Positions 25,208 through 35,147 of a DNA stretch of 64,000 nucleotides are shown here, piece after piece (position 1 is the first letter of the stretch; every line of letters starts with the position of its first letter). Under the pieces are notes generated by a model that worked only from the letters and a program-made list of their open reading frames with translations, was not told the origin of the DNA and did not search any database. The stretch spans positions 1 to 64,000 of the forward strand of contig ONAR01000006.1 of the NCBI GenBank assembly GCA_900315835.1, given 5' to 3'. Made by a program: the position numbers and the translations under genes. The stretch comes from an uncultured Prevotella sp. (GTDB taxonomy: Bacteria > Bacteroidota > Bacteroidia > Bacteroidales > Bacteroidaceae).

Positions 25208-27484
25208 ATGGACGAACAAGAGCTTAAAAACAAGGAAAGGGAGCAGGCTGACAACAAGATGATTACAGATGCGTTCAACCATCTGCTCGATACCTACCTG
25301 CACTCCAGTCACCGCAAGAAGGTCGACATCATCACCAAAGCCTTCAACTTCGCCCGCCAAGCCCACAAAGGCGTGCGCCGTCTGTCGGGTGAGCCTTATA
25401 TCATGCACCCCATCGCCGTGGCGCAGATTGCCTGCGAGGAGATGGGGCTCGGCTCAACGAGCATCTGCGCCGCACTCCTCCATGATGTCGTCGAGGATAC
25501 CGACTACACCACCGAGGACATCCAGAATATCTTCGGTCCGAAGATTGCGCAAATCGTCGACGGACTGACCAAGATCAGTGGCGGCATCTTCGGCGACCAC
25601 GCCTCGGCTCAGGCCGAGAACTTCAAGAAGCTGCTGCTCACCATGAGCGATGACATCCGCGTCATCCTCATCAAGATTTGCGACCGTCTGCACAACATGC
25701 GCACGCTGGCCTCACAGCCTGCCAACAAGCAATATAAGATAGCCGGCGAGACGCTCTATATCTATGCACCGATTGCCAACCGCCTGGGGCTCAACAAGAT
25801 TAAGACGGAGCTCGAGGACTTGAGCTTCAAGTTTGAGCATCCCGAGGAATACGACCGCATCGTCAAGAAGCTGGCCATGACCGAGGCCCAGCGCAACAAG
25901 GTGTTTGACGACTTCACCGCGCCCATCCGCGAGTCGCTCGACAAGATGGGCTTCCAATACCACATCAAGGCTCGCGTCAAGAGTCCCTACTCCATCTGGT
26001 GCAAGATGCAAAACAAGCACGTCACCTTCGAGGAAATCTACGACATCCTCGCCGTGCGCATCATCTTCACCCCCAAGGAGCGGCAGGATGAGATCAACGA
26101 ATGCTTCCAAATCTACGTGGCGCTCAACCAGATTTATAAGAGCCACCCCGACCGTCTGCGTGACTGGGTCAACCATCCGAAGGCGAACGGCTACCAGGCG
26201 CTCCACGCCACGATGATGTCGAAGCAAGGTCAGTGGATAGAGGTGCAGATACGCTCCGACCGCATGGATGACATCGCGGAGCAGGGCTTTGCCGCTCACT
26301 GGAAATACAAGGAGGGCGGCACCGCCGACGAGGATATGGAGCTGAACAAATGGATTGGCACCATCAAGGAAATTCTCGACGACCCGCAGCCCGATGCCAT
26401 GGACTTCCTCGACTCCATCAAGCTCAACCTCTTCGCCTCCGAAATCTTCGTCTTCACGCCGAAGGGTGAGGTGAAGACCATGCCGGCTGGCTGTACGGTG
26501 CTCGACTTCGCTTTCCAGATACATACGTTCCTCGGCAGCCACTGTATCGGCGCCAAGGTCAACCATAAACTGGTGCCGCTCAGCCACAAGTTGCAGAGCG
26601 GCGATCAGGTGGAGGTGCTGACTTCCAACTCGCAGCATGTGCAGCCGTCATGGATCAATTTCGTATTCACCGCCAAGGCCCGCTCAAAGATACAGGCCAT
26701 CCTCAGGCGTGAGAACCGCGAACTGCAGAAAGCCGGTGAGGACGCGCTCAACCAGTGGCTGAAGGAGAAGGACCTCGAACTGACGCCCGAGCTCATCGAC
26801 CGCCTCTGCGAGTTCCATGAGATTGACACCCACGAGAACTTCTTCATCGCGCTCGGTAAAAAGACGGTGATGCTCAGCGACAAGGATGCTGAGGTGCTCA
26901 ATGAGAAAAAGAAGTCGGATTCCAACTCCGGTTGGCGCAAATACGTGCCCTTCCTTCATAAGACCAGCAAGAAGAAGACCACGGAGACCAATGACGACCT
27001 GCCTAAACTCATTGCGGCCGGTCAGGGCTTCGACAAGAAGAAGCCCTGCATCATCTCCGAGCGCACCATCGGCATGTATATCTTCCCGAAATGCTGTCAC
27101 CCTATTCCCGGCGACGACATCCTCGGCTTCATCGACGGCAAGAAACACGTGGAGATACACAAGCGCTCATGCCCTGTGGCCAGCAAGCTCAAGACGAGCT
27201 TCGGTCCGCGTATCCTCGATGCAAAGTGGGACATGCACAAGCAACTCTTCTTCGATGCCACCATCGAGGTGCACGGCATCGACCGGAAGGGTATGCTGCA
27301 CGATGTGGCTGAGATTATCTCCCACAAGATGAACGTCAACATTCATAAGGTGGCCTTCACCGCCGACGACGGCATCTTCGAGGGCCGCATTGAGATGCGC
27401 GTCCACGACCGCGACGAGGTGCGCAGAATCATGGGTCGACTGAAGAAGATTGCCGACATGCAGGAAGTACAGCAGATTCTGTGA
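25208..27484 (+). CDS. Bifunctional (p)ppGpp synthetase/hydrolase, RelA/SpoT family
   Basis: The 758-residue enzyme makes and degrades the stringent-response alarmone. The HD hydrolase domain is intact (H92-D93, E96-D97 in LLHDVVEDTDY). The synthetase domain carries DILAVRIIF, NGYQALHATM and EVQIRSDRMDDIAEQGFAAHWKYK. A TGS domain (about 405-465, VFTPKGEVKTMPAGCTVLDFAF), a zinc-finger-like CCHPIPGDDILGF region and a C-terminal ACT domain follow, the full long-RSH layout. With both sites apparently intact it is expected to be bifunctional. It begins 21 bases after the transglycosylase gene. Confidence 0.95.
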   Translation: MDEQELKNKEREQADNKMITDAFNHLLDTYLHSSHRKKVDIITKAFNFARQAHKGVRRLSGEPYIMHPIAVAQIACEEMGLGSTSICAALLHDVVEDTDYTTEDIQNIFGPKIAQIVDGLTKISGGIFGDHASAQAENFKKLLLTMSDDIRVILIKICDRLHNMRTLASQPANKQYKIAGETLYIYAPIANRLGLNKIKTELEDLSFKFEHPEEYDRIVKKLAMTEAQRNKVFDDFTAPIRESLDKMGFQYHIKARVKSPYSIWCKMQNKHVTFEEIYDILAVRIIFTPKERQDEINECFQIYVALNQIYKSHPDRLRDWVNHPKANGYQALHATMMSKQGQWIEVQIRSDRMDDIAEQGFAAHWKYKEGGTADEDMELNKWIGTIKEILDDPQPDAMDFLDSIKLNLFASEIFVFTPKGEVKTMPAGCTVLDFAFQIHTFLGSHCIGAKVNHKLVPLSHKLQSGDQVEVLTSNSQHVQPSWINFVFTAKARSKIQAILRRENRELQKAGEDALNQWLKEKDLELTPELIDRLCEFHEIDTHENFFIALGKKTVMLSDKDAEVLNEKKKSDSNSGWRKYVPFLHKTSKKKTTETNDDLPKLIAAGQGFDKKKPCIISERTIGMYIFPKCCHPIPGDDILGFIDGKKHVEIHKRSCPVASKLKTSFGPRILDAKWDMHKQLFFDATIEVHGIDRKGMLHDVAEIISHKMNVNIHKVAFTADDGIFEGRIEMRVHDRDEVRRIMGRLKKIADMQEVQQIL

Positions 27485-27488
27485 CCAC

Positions 27489-27514
27489 GCACTTAGCCCA
27501 GACTGTCTAAGTGC
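27489..27514. terminator. Shared hairpin between rel and merR ends
   Basis: GCACTTAG (27489-27496) and CTAAGTGC (27507-27514) form a perfect 8-bp stem between the converging genes, overlapping the merR stop codon. The T-run is weak, so termination is inferred. Confidence 0.45.
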
Positions 27515-27843
27515 TCTTTGATTTCTTTCAGGTCGTCGCGCACACTCATCAGCGTTTCGAGTACTTCTGAGCTCTTGTCGACGCTGTGGCGGTTCTCGCG
27601 CAGATAGTTGCGGGCGGCGGCAATCTTGAAGCCACGCACCTTGACGAGGTTGTAGATGACCTTCAGTTCCTCAATATTCTTTACCGTATATTGCCGCACC
27701 TTTGTTGTAGCCACGGTCTTCGGCTTCAACTGCGGAAACTCAGTCTCCCAGTAGCGCAACGTACTCTCGTTGACGCCCAACATCTGGGAGACCTCCCTGA
27801 TGGAGTAATATAGCTTGGCGGGTTTGTTCTGGTTCAGTGCCAT
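27493..27843 (-). CDS. MerR-family transcriptional regulator
   Basis: The 116-residue protein has an N-terminal winged helix-turn-helix: KLYYSIREVSQMLGVNESTLRYWETEFPQLKPK, with the MerR-type RYWE and a second wing in TVATTKVRQYTVKNIEEL. A short helix follows at the C-terminus, with no effector domain. This short form is common in Bacteroidota, where its target is unknown. A -7 box precedes it, and it converges on rel. Confidence 0.9.
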   Translation of the reverse strand: MALNQNKPAKLYYSIREVSQMLGVNESTLRYWETEFPQLKPKTVATTKVRQYTVKNIEELKVIYNLVKVRGFKIAAARNYLRENRHSVDKSSEVLETLMSVRDDLKEIKEHLDSLG

Positions 27844-27867
27844 CTTGGTAATCTTTTATTCTCTTTG

Positions 27868-27875
27868 CAAAGTTA
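27868..27875 (-). promoter_or_regulatory. -7 box for merR
   Basis: TAACTTTG on the reverse strand, 24 bases upstream of the merR start. Confidence 0.5.
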
Positions 27876-27971
27876 AGAAAAAAAGATGAACTTCATCTGC
27901 CCCCGCCCACTTATTTCATTGACACTCACGATAAAGTTGGACGCAACAAAGGTTAAGTGACAATAATTTAG

Positions 27972-27979
27972 TAACTTTG
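27972..27979 (+). promoter_or_regulatory. -7 box for alaS
   Basis: TAACTTTG lies 46 bases upstream of the alaS start. No good -33 TTG was found at the normal spacing. Confidence 0.5.
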
Positions 27980-28025
27980 CAGCCAAATATCAACAGAACA
28001 AAAACAATAAAATACAGATATCACA

Positions 28026-30692
28026 ATGATGACAGCTAACGAAATCCGTGACTCCTATCTGAAATTCTTTGAGTCAAAAGGACACGTTATCGTTCCTTCC
28101 GCTCCTATTGTAGTGAAAGACGACCCCACGCTGATGTTCACCAATGCCGGCATGAACCAGTGGAAAGACATTATTCTCGGCACCAAAGACCCCAATCCCC
28201 GCCGCCGCACCGACTCGCAGAAATGCCTGCGCGTGAGCGGTAAGCACAACGATCTCGAGGAAGTGGGACGCGACGCCGCCCTCTCCCACCACACGATGTT
28301 TGAGATGCTCGGCAACTGGAGCTTCGGCGACTACTTCAAGGAAGGCGCCATCGACTACGCTTACGAATATCTTGTTGATATCCTCCACCTCGACCCCAAG
28401 GACCTCTACGTCACCGTGTTTGAAGGTGACAGCAGCGAGAACCTTGACCGCGACGACGAGGCCGCCGGCTACTGGGCCAAGCACTTCCCCGCCAACCACA
28501 TCGTCAACGGCAACAAGCACGACAACTTCTGGGAGATGGGTGACACAGGTCCCTGCGGCCCCTGCTCCGAAATTCATATCGACCTGCGTTCGGAAGCCGA
28601 AAAGGCTGAGGTGCCGGGTGAGGCTCTCGTCAACAAGGACCATCCTCAGGTCATCGAGATCTGGAACATCGTGTTCATGCAGTTCAACCGCAAGGCCGAC
28701 GGCTCACTCGAGCCGCTGAAGATGCACGTCATCGATACGGGTATGGGCTTTGAGCGCCTCGTCCGTCTGATGCAGGACAAGCACTCCAACTACGACACCG
28801 ACATTTTCTCGCCCATCATCAGCGAGATTGAGCGGCTGTCGGGTCATACGTACAGCCATACGTTCCCCGAGGGTCCTAACGGTGAGGGCGCCAACGACAA
28901 GGAGAAGGTCGACATCGCCATCCGCGTCGTCGCCGACCACCTGCGTGCCGTGGCCTTCGCCATTGCCGACGGTCAGCTGCCCAGCAACGCCAAGGCCGGC
29001 TACGTCATCCGCCGCATCCTGCGCCGCGCCGTTCGCTATGCCTACACCTTCCTCGACCAGAAGAGCGCCTTCATGTATAAGCTCATCCCCGTGCTCGTTC
29101 GCGAGATGGGTGGCGCCTATCCCGAGCTCGGCGCCCAGCAGGAGCTCATCACGAAGGTCATCAAACAGGAGGAGGACAGCTTCCTCCGTACCCTGGACAA
29201 GGGCATCCAACTGTTGAGCGTTGACATGGACGAACTGAAGGCCAACAAGCAGACCGTGCTCGAGGGCGCCAAGGCTTTCCGTCTGTTCGACACCTACGGC
29301 TTCCCCATCGACCTGACCGAGCTCATCTGCGGTGAGAACGGCTTCACCGTCGACGAGAAAGGCTTCGACGAGGAGATGGCCAAACAGAAAGAGCGCGCCC
29401 GCAACGCCGCCAGCGTGGAAAACGGTGACTGGGTCAACGTGCGCGAAGGCGAACAGGAGTTTGTCGGCTACGACTTCAACGCCTACGACTGCCACATTCT
29501 GCGCTACCGCAAGGTGACGCAGAAGAAGAACACCTTCTACGAGGTGGTGCTCGACTACACACCGTTCTACGGTGAGATGGGCGGTCAGGTTGGCGACAAG
29601 GGCCAGCTGATTTCAGACAGCGAGACCGTCGACATCATCGACACCAAGCGCGAGAACAACCAGAGCATCCACATCCTCAAGCGCCTGCCGAAGGATCCTA
29701 CGGCCGACTTCCGCGCCGTTGTCGACGAGGCCAAGCGTGAGGGCTCTGCCTGCAACCACACCGCTACCCACCTGCTCGACTACGCCTTGAAGCAGGTGCT
29801 CGGTGAGCAGACTGAGCAGCGCGGCTCCTATGTCGACGACAAAACGCTGCGCTTCGACTTCAACTACTTCGAGAAGGTGAGCGACGAGCAGCTACGTAAA
29901 GTGGAGCGTATCGTCAACAGCATGATCCGTCAGGACCTGCCGCTCGACGAGCATCGCGACACCCCCATCGAGGAAGCCAAGAAGTTGGGCGCCATCGCCC
30001 TCTTCGGCGAGAAATACGGCGACAAGGTGCGCGTTGTCCGCTTCGGTCCTTCTTGCGAGTTCTGCGGTGGTATCCACGTGAAGAGCACCGGCCACATTGG
30101 TTTCTTCAAGATTATCTCCGAGAGCAGCGTGGCTGCCGGCATCCGTCGTATCGAGGCGCTGACCGGCAAGCAGGCCGAGGAAGCCATCTACTTGGCCGAG
30201 GACACGATGAAGGAAATCCGCAGTATGTTCAACAACGCCAAGGATCTGTCTTCGGCCATCCAAAAATACATCAGCGAGAACGCTGAACTGAAGAAGGAAG
30301 TGGAGCAGTTCCAGGCGCAGATGGTGGAGCGCACGAAGGCAAAGTTGCTCGAAAACGTGCGTGAGGTCAATGGCGTCAAGGTCATCTCCGCCGTACTGCC
30401 GATGGAGCCCGCCCAGGCCAAGGATCTCGTGTTCAAACTGCGTCAGGCACTCCCCGAGCAGATGGTGGCCGTCATCGGTTCCGTTGCCCACGACAAGCCG
30501 ATGATCAGTGTGATGATTACCGACGACCTCGTAAGCAGCCACAACCTCAACGCCGGCAAGATTGTGCGTGAGGCAGCCAAACTCATCCAAGGTGGTGGCG
30601 GTGGCCAGGCCTACTACGCTCAGGCTGGCGGCAAGAACGCCGATGGGCTGTCTGCCGCCGTCGACAAGGTGGTGGAGCTCTGCCAACTGTAA
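28026..30692 (+). CDS. alaS: Alanyl-tRNA synthetase
   Basis: The 888-residue class II synthetase charges tRNA-Ala. The catalytic domain opens with [22 protein letters not shown] and contains [15 protein letters not shown]. The editing domain has the HxxxH zinc site at H578 and H582 (HTATHLL) and the later CxxC...H site at C677, C680 and H684. A C-Ala domain with [14 protein letters not shown] ends the protein, so all parts are present. The start has two adjacent ATG codons; either would do. A strong terminator follows. Confidence 0.97.
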   Translation: MMTANEIRDSYLKFFESKGHVIVPSAPIVVKDDPTLMFTNAGMNQWKDIILGTKDPNPRRRTDSQKCLRVSGKHNDLEEVGRDAALSHHTMFEMLGNWSFGDYFKEGAIDYAYEYLVDILHLDPKDLYVTVFEGDSSENLDRDDEAAGYWAKHFPANHIVNGNKHDNFWEMGDTGPCGPCSEIHIDLRSEAEKAEVPGEALVNKDHPQVIEIWNIVFMQFNRKADGSLEPLKMHVIDTGMGFERLVRLMQDKHSNYDTDIFSPIISEIERLSGHTYSHTFPEGPNGEGANDKEKVDIAIRVVADHLRAVAFAIADGQLPSNAKAGYVIRRILRRAVRYAYTFLDQKSAFMYKLIPVLVREMGGAYPELGAQQELITKVIKQEEDSFLRTLDKGIQLLSVDMDELKANKQTVLEGAKAFRLFDTYGFPIDLTELICGENGFTVDEKGFDEEMAKQKERARNAASVENGDWVNVREGEQEFVGYDFNAYDCHILRYRKVTQKKNTFYEVVLDYTPFYGEMGGQVGDKGQLISDSETVDIIDTKRENNQSIHILKRLPKDPTADFRAVVDEAKREGSACNHTATHLLDYALKQVLGEQTEQRGSYVDDKTLRFDFNYFEKVSDEQLRKVERIVNSMIRQDLPLDEHRDTPIEEAKKLGAIALFGEKYGDKVRVVRFGPSCEFCGGIHVKSTGHIGFFKIISESSVAAGIRRIEALTGKQAEEAIYLAEDTMKEIRSMFNNAKDLSSAIQKYISENAELKKEVEQFQAQMVERTKAKLLENVREVNGVKVISAVLPMEPAQAKDLVFKLRQALPEQMVAVIGSVAHDKPMISVMITDDLVSSHNLNAGKIVREAAKLIQGGGGGQAYYAQAGGKNADGLSAAVDKVVELCQL

Positions 30693-30744
30693 AGGAAAAG
30701 ATTACAAGGTTTCGTCGCCAGGAATGACGACGCCTTTACATATC

Positions 30745-30786
30745 AGCCGCAAGCTGGGTCAACTACCCAACTTGCGGCTTGCTTTA
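30745..30786 (+). terminator. Intrinsic terminator of alaS
   Basis: AGCCGCAAG (30745-30753) pairs with CTTGCGGCT (30771-30779), with an inner TGGGT/ACCCA stem, and a T-rich stretch follows. Confidence 0.8.
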
Positions 30787-30815
30787 CCCTATTTACGGGA
30801 AGAAGGGCGCTACGC

Positions 30816-30846
30816 TTGCAGGGTTACTAAAATCTTATTATTTTTG
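30816..30846 (+). promoter_or_regulatory. Promoter of the AraC-type regulator
   Basis: TTG (30816-30818), a 20-base spacer and TATTTTTG (30839-30846) fit the Bacteroidota consensus, 26 bases ahead of the start codon. Confidence 0.7.
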
Positions 30847-30872
30847 CAACCGTAAACCATCGCTAAGAAACA

Positions 30873-31784
30873 ATGACAGAGCAGAATAATATCGTTGCCG
30901 TCGACAGCATCGACGCATACAACAAAGCCTACGGCTTCGAGACCTTCCACCCATTGGTGACCGTGGTCGATATGTCGGAAGCGAAATACCGTCCCAATCA
31001 TATTACGTTGCGCTACGGCGTCTATGCGCTATGGCTGAAGAACGGCATAGCATGCACCCTGCACTACGGTCGCCGGAAATACGACTATCAGGAAGGTACT
31101 ATCGTGAGTTTCGCCCCCGGACAGATTGTCAAGGTTGACATGACCGAGGAGCAACTCGCCACGCCCTCACACACGTTGGGACTGCTTTTCTCGCCCGACC
31201 TCGTCTACGGCACACCGTTGGGGAAAGCCATCGCCAACTACCACTTCTTCGACTACGACTCCGCCGAGTCGCTTCACCTCAGCGAGCGTGAGCGCAGGAT
31301 GTTCACCGACACGCTGCAGTCCATCCGCTTCGAGATGGAACAGCCCATCGACAAGCACTCGCAGACCATCCTCACCGACCGCATCAAACTCATCCTTGAC
31401 TATTGCCAACGCTTCTACGACCGGCAGTTCATCACCCGCCACAAGGAGAACTCCGACATCCTCGCAGCCTTCGAGCATAACATTAGGGAATATTTCGAGA
31501 GCGACGAAGCCCGACGCAACGGTCTGCCTTCGGTGGCTTACTTCGCCGACAAGGCCTGCCTCTCGCCTGGATACTTCGGAGACCTCATCCGTAAGGAGAC
31601 AGGTATGACGGCGCAGCTCTATATCCAGCAGCATATCCTCACGCTCAGCAAGCAACTGCTGCTCGACCCCTCGCAGAGCATCACGCAGGTGTCCGACCGC
31701 CTCGGTTTCCAGTATCCCCAACACTTCTCCCGCTTCTTCAAGAAGCTCGCCGGCATGACGCCAAAGGATTACCGGGAGAAATAG
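30873..31784 (+). CDS. AraC-family transcriptional regulator
   Basis: The 303-residue protein has an N-terminal cupin-like sensing domain (about 25-170; HPLVTVVDMSEAKY and GTIVSFAPGQ are recognisable). The C-terminal double helix-turn-helix (about 215-300) contains LPSVAYFADKACLSPGYFGDLIRKETGMTAQLYIQ and VSDRLGFQYPQHFSRFFKKLAGMTPKDYR. The second half is a textbook AraC end. The signal and targets are unknown. It has its own promoter and no divergent neighbour; the queE gene converges on it with 10 bases between. Confidence 0.92.
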   Translation: MTEQNNIVAVDSIDAYNKAYGFETFHPLVTVVDMSEAKYRPNHITLRYGVYALWLKNGIACTLHYGRRKYDYQEGTIVSFAPGQIVKVDMTEEQLATPSHTLGLLFSPDLVYGTPLGKAIANYHFFDYDSAESLHLSERERRMFTDTLQSIRFEMEQPIDKHSQTILTDRIKLILDYCQRFYDRQFITRHKENSDILAAFEHNIREYFESDEARRNGLPSVAYFADKACLSPGYFGDLIRKETGMTAQLYIQQHILTLSKQLLLDPSQSITQVSDRLGFQYPQHFSRFFKKLAGMTPKDYREK

Positions 31785-31794
31785 ACTATGTCTG

Positions 31795-32478
31795 TCATCT
31801 TATCCCCAACAGCTTATGCGTCTGCAGCGACAGGCGCCAGCGCGGGTGACGTTTGATGTAGTCGATGCAGTCAGACATAATCTCGGCATTGCGGCGCGCA
31901 TCGCCGACATCGCAGGGCTGCAGGTAATAGTAGTGCGCCTGGATGCCGAGGTCGTCGACAGCCGTCTGCCCGTCGAACACCACTTTCAACTCATCGCATT
32001 GCCGGCACACCACCGTCGTATTGGCGGGCGTCGCCATCCACTGCGGAGCCTTGGGCGACACCGTCAGCCAGTCGAGGTTGCGCGGTGGCCGACGGGTGCC
32101 ATTGCTCTCCATCGCGACGAAGGGGAAGCCCGCGGCATGGAAGGCGTCAATCAACGCCTCATCGACCTGCAGCGTGGGTTCGCCACCGGTCAGTACGATG
32201 ATGGGGCGGTCTGCATCGGATATCCCATCGGCTTTCTTCGCAACAGGCTCACGGGCGTCAGCGGCTTGAGCATCATCTGTTACCAGCATTCTATCGGGCA
32301 ACAGACTTCTCGCCTGCCACACAATCTCCTCAGCCGTCATCAACTGATAGTCGGCGAAGTCGGTATCGCAGAACCTGCACTGCAGGTTGCAGCCGCTGAA
32401 CCTGACGAACACCGCTGCACGCCCGGTGTTGCGGCCCTCGCCCTGCAAGCTGTAGAAGATTTCGTTAACCTTATACAC
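31795..32478 (-). CDS. queE: 7-carboxy-7-deazaguanine synthase QueE
   Basis: QueE is a radical-SAM enzyme that contracts 6-carboxytetrahydropterin to 7-carboxy-7-deazaguanine in queuosine synthesis. The 227-residue protein has the iron-sulfur motif Cx3Cx2C at C30, C34 and C37 (SGCNLQCRFCDTD), preceded by EIFYSLQGEG. The SAM-contact segment IIVLTGGEPTLQ lies further on. An unusual 20-residue polar insertion (about 70-92, rich in Asp and Ala) separates the first two parts. It lies after queD, the previous enzyme of the pathway. Confidence 0.95.
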   Translation of the reverse strand: MYKVNEIFYSLQGEGRNTGRAAVFVRFSGCNLQCRFCDTDFADYQLMTAEEIVWQARSLLPDRMLVTDDAQAADAREPVAKKADGISDADRPIIVLTGGEPTLQVDEALIDAFHAAGFPFVAMESNGTRRPPRNLDWLTVSPKAPQWMATPANTTVVCRQCDELKVVFDGQTAVDDLGIQAHYYYLQPCDVGDARRNAEIMSDCIDYIKRHPRWRLSLQTHKLLGIR

Positions 32479-32523
32479 TCCTTACACCTTATTATATTAT
32501 AGGCTCATCAAACTAAAGCTTAT

Positions 32524-32562
32524 GAACTCACAAACTCAAGAACTCACAAACTCAAGAACTCA
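32524..32562. repeat. 16-bp tandem repeats starting at the queD stop codon
   Basis: GAACTCACAAACTCAA occurs at 32524 and 32540, with a third partial copy at 32556. On the coding strand the unit reads TGAGTTCTTGAGTTTG, and its first TGA is the queD stop codon (32560-32562). Confidence 0.9.
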
Positions 32563-32889
32563 CTTCTCGTAGATTGCCACATTATTGGCCGTCTCGGCCA
32601 CCCGCGCCTTATAGCAGTTGGGTACGGTGTCGACAATCCATTTGGCAATGTTCTCGGCGGTTGGGTTGAAGGGCAGCACCGCGTTGAGGTCCTGATGGTC
32701 GAGGCGACCGTGGACGAGCTGCTTGATGATGTTGAAGTCAACCACCATGCCGTCTTCGTCCAGTTCCTCGGCCTTACAGTAGACCGTTATCTGCCAGTTG
32801 TGTCCGTGGAGGTTCTCGCATTTGCTGCCGTGCGAGAGGATGAGGTGATGGCAAGCCGACACCTCGAAAGATTTTTGGATGTAATACAT
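32560..32889 (-). CDS. queD: 6-carboxytetrahydropterin synthase QueD
   Basis: QueD converts dihydroneopterin triphosphate to 6-carboxytetrahydropterin. In the 109-residue protein the zinc ligands are H15, H28 and H30 (SACHHLILSH and ENLHGHNW), with C24 as the probable catalytic cysteine. The strand MVVDFNIIKQLV and the later LNAVLPFNPTAENIAKWI are typical. It begins 6 bases after the TPR-like gene and precedes queE, an operon arrangement. The stop codon opens a 16-bp tandem repeat. Confidence 0.95.
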   Translation of the reverse strand: MYYIQKSFEVSACHHLILSHGSKCENLHGHNWQITVYCKAEELDEDGMVVDFNIIKQLVHGRLDHQDLNAVLPFNPTAENIAKWIVDTVPNCYKARVAETANNVAIYEK

Positions 32890-32895
32890 TGTCGT

Positions 32896-34626
32896 TTACT
32901 TTTTCTTTTGTTGGATATAAGCCAGTTCGTTGAGTGCGAAGTCGCTGTTGTCGGGGTCGTCGAGCAACAGCTTCAGCAGATGCTCGGCCTCGTCGTAGCG
33001 ACCAAGACTGACCAGCAGGTAAGCCTTCCGCCGCCTGACGAAATTCTCAAAAGCGTTGAGCTGCGCCATGTTGGGGCGGTTGTCATCATCGTCGTCATCA
33101 TCGTCGTTGTCATGCAGGTGCGAGGTGATGTCACTCAATTGATTCAAGATGCTGTTCAGTACACTGAGCGCCCTGAAGTCGCCGCTGTTGACGAGGCAGT
33201 TGATATACGCCTTCGAATACAACTGCTGCGACGTCGGCATGAGCAACTGCAGGTAATACAAAGCATTATGATACTGATGGAGGTTCATATAACAGCAACC
33301 GATGAGATAGGCCAGCTCATCCATCAAGGTGAGCTTGCGCTTGGTGTCGACGTCGAGTTGCTTTGTGACCACGCGGAAAGCATTACGCAGCGGCGGCAAC
33401 GCCTCATAAAAACGCTTGCGCTGATAGAGATGGTAGCCGTTGTAGTAGTTCTCAGCCAGATGTTCATCCTGCAGTTGGGCAAGGAGTTGTTCGTCGGTCG
33501 TCATGTCGTCGGTCTCACCATTCTGCAGTTTCGCCAGCGCCTCCTTCCACAGGTAGCGGAAGCGGGCCACGCGACCCTCCGACGGCGTGAGGTCGAAACC
33601 CAACAGCACACTGGTCATCCGGCACTGATGCTCCTCACTGTCTTCGGTGAGCCGTTTGCTCATCGACAGCGGAGCCATCGACAGCGTGACGCGGTAGTAA
33701 AGCGTGTCTTTCGTCGCATCCTCACGCTCGAAGTCGAGCGTCAGGTGGCGGGGCTTGATTGGGTCGCTGGGGTCATAGAAATGGAGCAGGCCCACGGCGG
33801 ATTGCCCGCTGAACTGATGATTGCTGATCAGCACCTGCGAGACGGGGTAGTCGAGGATGGCGTCGGGGTCGTCGATGACGCTGGTCTTGCCGTCGATGGT
33901 CAACGTGAGCGAGATGGGGATGACGTCGTTCAACCCCATTGCCGTAGCCAGCAGACTGCCGAGCGAGAGCAGGTCGCGATCGCTCTCGTGCCAGTTGGGG
34001 CCGCCCGTCTGATGGGTCATCTCCAACTCGCGCATCAATAGCACCTCACGCTCGTGGTTGGCATGGGTCTTCTCCTGGTCAAACTTATTGTTTCCGCCCT
34101 GCCGGTCGACCTCACTGAACTTATCGACGAAGACCTTCTGCCAGCGGAAAGCATCCTCCATGACATTCTCCAGCATCGTCTTCATGCCCTTCCTGACGAT
34201 GGGCATCACGCTGTTGATATGCAGGTCGATCTTGCCCTCCTTCGAGTTGACGTTGTAGATGACGCGCGTCATATCGGAGTTGAGGTTGCACAGGTTGCTG
34301 ACCATGCGCACCGGGTCCAACTGGTCGGCATCGACGGAGAAGAAATAAGGGAAGGTGAGGTGCAGGTAGGGGTTGCCCTTTTCCAATACGATGATGAAAT
34401 GACCGCCCTGGAAATCATAGCGCACAAGGTATCGGTTGTTGTCCTTGGTCCATTTCATCTTGCAGTTCAATTGGCGCAATGCACTGGTCACCATCAGCCT
34501 GTTCTCGTCTAAAGAAAGGCTGAACGCCTGCGCGTCTTTGCTGAGGCTCCGCCATCTGCGGTAACCGATGAGACCAAAGATCAACAGCAGGCAAACGATG
34601 TCTATGACCATCCAAAGATAATCCAT
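32896..34626 (-). CDS. Membrane-anchored TPR-like protein of unknown function
   Basis: The 576-residue protein has one N-terminal membrane helix (about 4-22, ending RRW). A mixed alpha/beta region follows (about 40-330), including YLVRYDFQGGHFIIVLEKGNPYLHLTFPYFF, which recalls YbjN-like folds. From about 390 it turns helical, with TPR-like pairs such as LAENYYNGYHLYQRKRFYEALPPLRNAF and LLVSLGRYDEAEHLLKLLL. A run of nine or so aspartates (about 503-512) lies between the last helices. It resembles proteins seen only in Prevotella-type genomes, as far as I recall. Its only clue to role is operon linkage with queD and queE. Confidence 0.7.
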   Translation of the reverse strand: MDYLWMVIDIVCLLLIFGLIGYRRWRSLSKDAQAFSLSLDENRLMVTSALRQLNCKMKWTKDNNRYLVRYDFQGGHFIIVLEKGNPYLHLTFPYFFSVDADQLDPVRMVSNLCNLNSDMTRVIYNVNSKEGKIDLHINSVMPIVRKGMKTMLENVMEDAFRWQKVFVDKFSEVDRQGGNNKFDQEKTHANHEREVLLMRELEMTHQTGGPNWHESDRDLLSLGSLLATAMGLNDVIPISLTLTIDGKTSVIDDPDAILDYPVSQVLISNHQFSGQSAVGLLHFYDPSDPIKPRHLTLDFEREDATKDTLYYRVTLSMAPLSMSKRLTEDSEEHQCRMTSVLLGFDLTPSEGRVARFRYLWKEALAKLQNGETDDMTTDEQLLAQLQDEHLAENYYNGYHLYQRKRFYEALPPLRNAFRVVTKQLDVDTKRKLTLMDELAYLIGCCYMNLHQYHNALYYLQLLMPTSQQLYSKAYINCLVNSGDFRALSVLNSILNQLSDITSHLHDNDDDDDDDDNRPNMAQLNAFENFVRRRKAYLLVSLGRYDEAEHLLKLLLDDPDNSDFALNELAYIQQKKK

Positions 34627-34792
34627 GCTTGCGCCAATTGTCTAACTTTCGACAAAAATAAGCAATAATACGGTAACAGAGAAAGGATTTAACAATTTTA
34701 TTTCAATTCCATCACCAACCGCGGAGAATAGCCGGGGAGCGCGAAGTGATTCCCCGGGGCGGAGCAAAGGATAGTAGTGGGACGTTTTGTAT

Positions 34793-34913
34793 CTCACGCA
34801 GATTCCGCAGATCCCGCAGATTTTCCCAATACCGGTGCTGCCGCAATGCCAAGGATGGTGAGAAAGATCTGCAAGACACACAACATTTGCGATATCAGCG
34901 AAATCTGCGTGAG
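34793..34913. repeat. Inverted repeat CTCACGCAGATT/AATCTGCGTGAG
   Basis: CTCACGCAGATT (34793-34804) and AATCTGCGTGAG (34902-34913) bracket about 97 bases. Weaker inverted similarity continues outward (GGGACGTTTTG on the left; CCAAACGCCC on the right). GCAGAT is also repeated inside the left arm. No ORF is convincing. Confidence 0.7.
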
Positions 34914-34961
34914 AGAGAAGCCAAACGCCCACGCTGATTACGCAACGTGGAACCGACGGAC

Positions 34962-34990
34962 GGTGGCCGGCACAAGACCGGCCACTACAC
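34962..34990 (-). repeat. Dispersed 29-base hairpin repeat, copy 2
   Basis: This is the exact reverse complement of the copy at 1453-1481. Confidence 0.85.
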
Positions 34991-35036
34991 TATATAGAGA
35001 GGTGAATGAAGCGCAATATATAGAGAAGGATAAAGC

Positions 35037-35147
35037 GCGTCAGAGGAGGATGAAGCGCAAATAATAGAGGAGAGGCTAAATCGCGTCAGAGGAGGATGAA
35101 GCGCAAATAATAGAGGAGAGGCTAAATCGCGTCAGAGGATGATGTTG
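35037..35147. repeat. 46-bp tandem repeats spanning the dnaG stop codon
   Basis: Units begin at 35037, 35083 and 35129. The first two are almost identical. The third begins in non-coding DNA and runs over the dnaG stop (35132-35134) into its last codons (GCGTCAGAGGATGATG against GCGTCAGAGGAGGATG). A degenerate related stretch lies just upstream (about 35000-35036). Confidence 0.9.

Larger units (their letters stand above)
34627..35036. other. Intergenic repeat-rich stretch
   Basis: About 410 bases with no supported gene. It holds the CTCACGCAGATT inverted pair and one copy of the 29-base hairpin repeat, both listed separately. Confidence 0.6.

Noticed and set aside
34793..34913. Terminator or structured RNA
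   Set aside because: The arms are 97 bases apart without a T-run. I keep it only as an inverted repeat.
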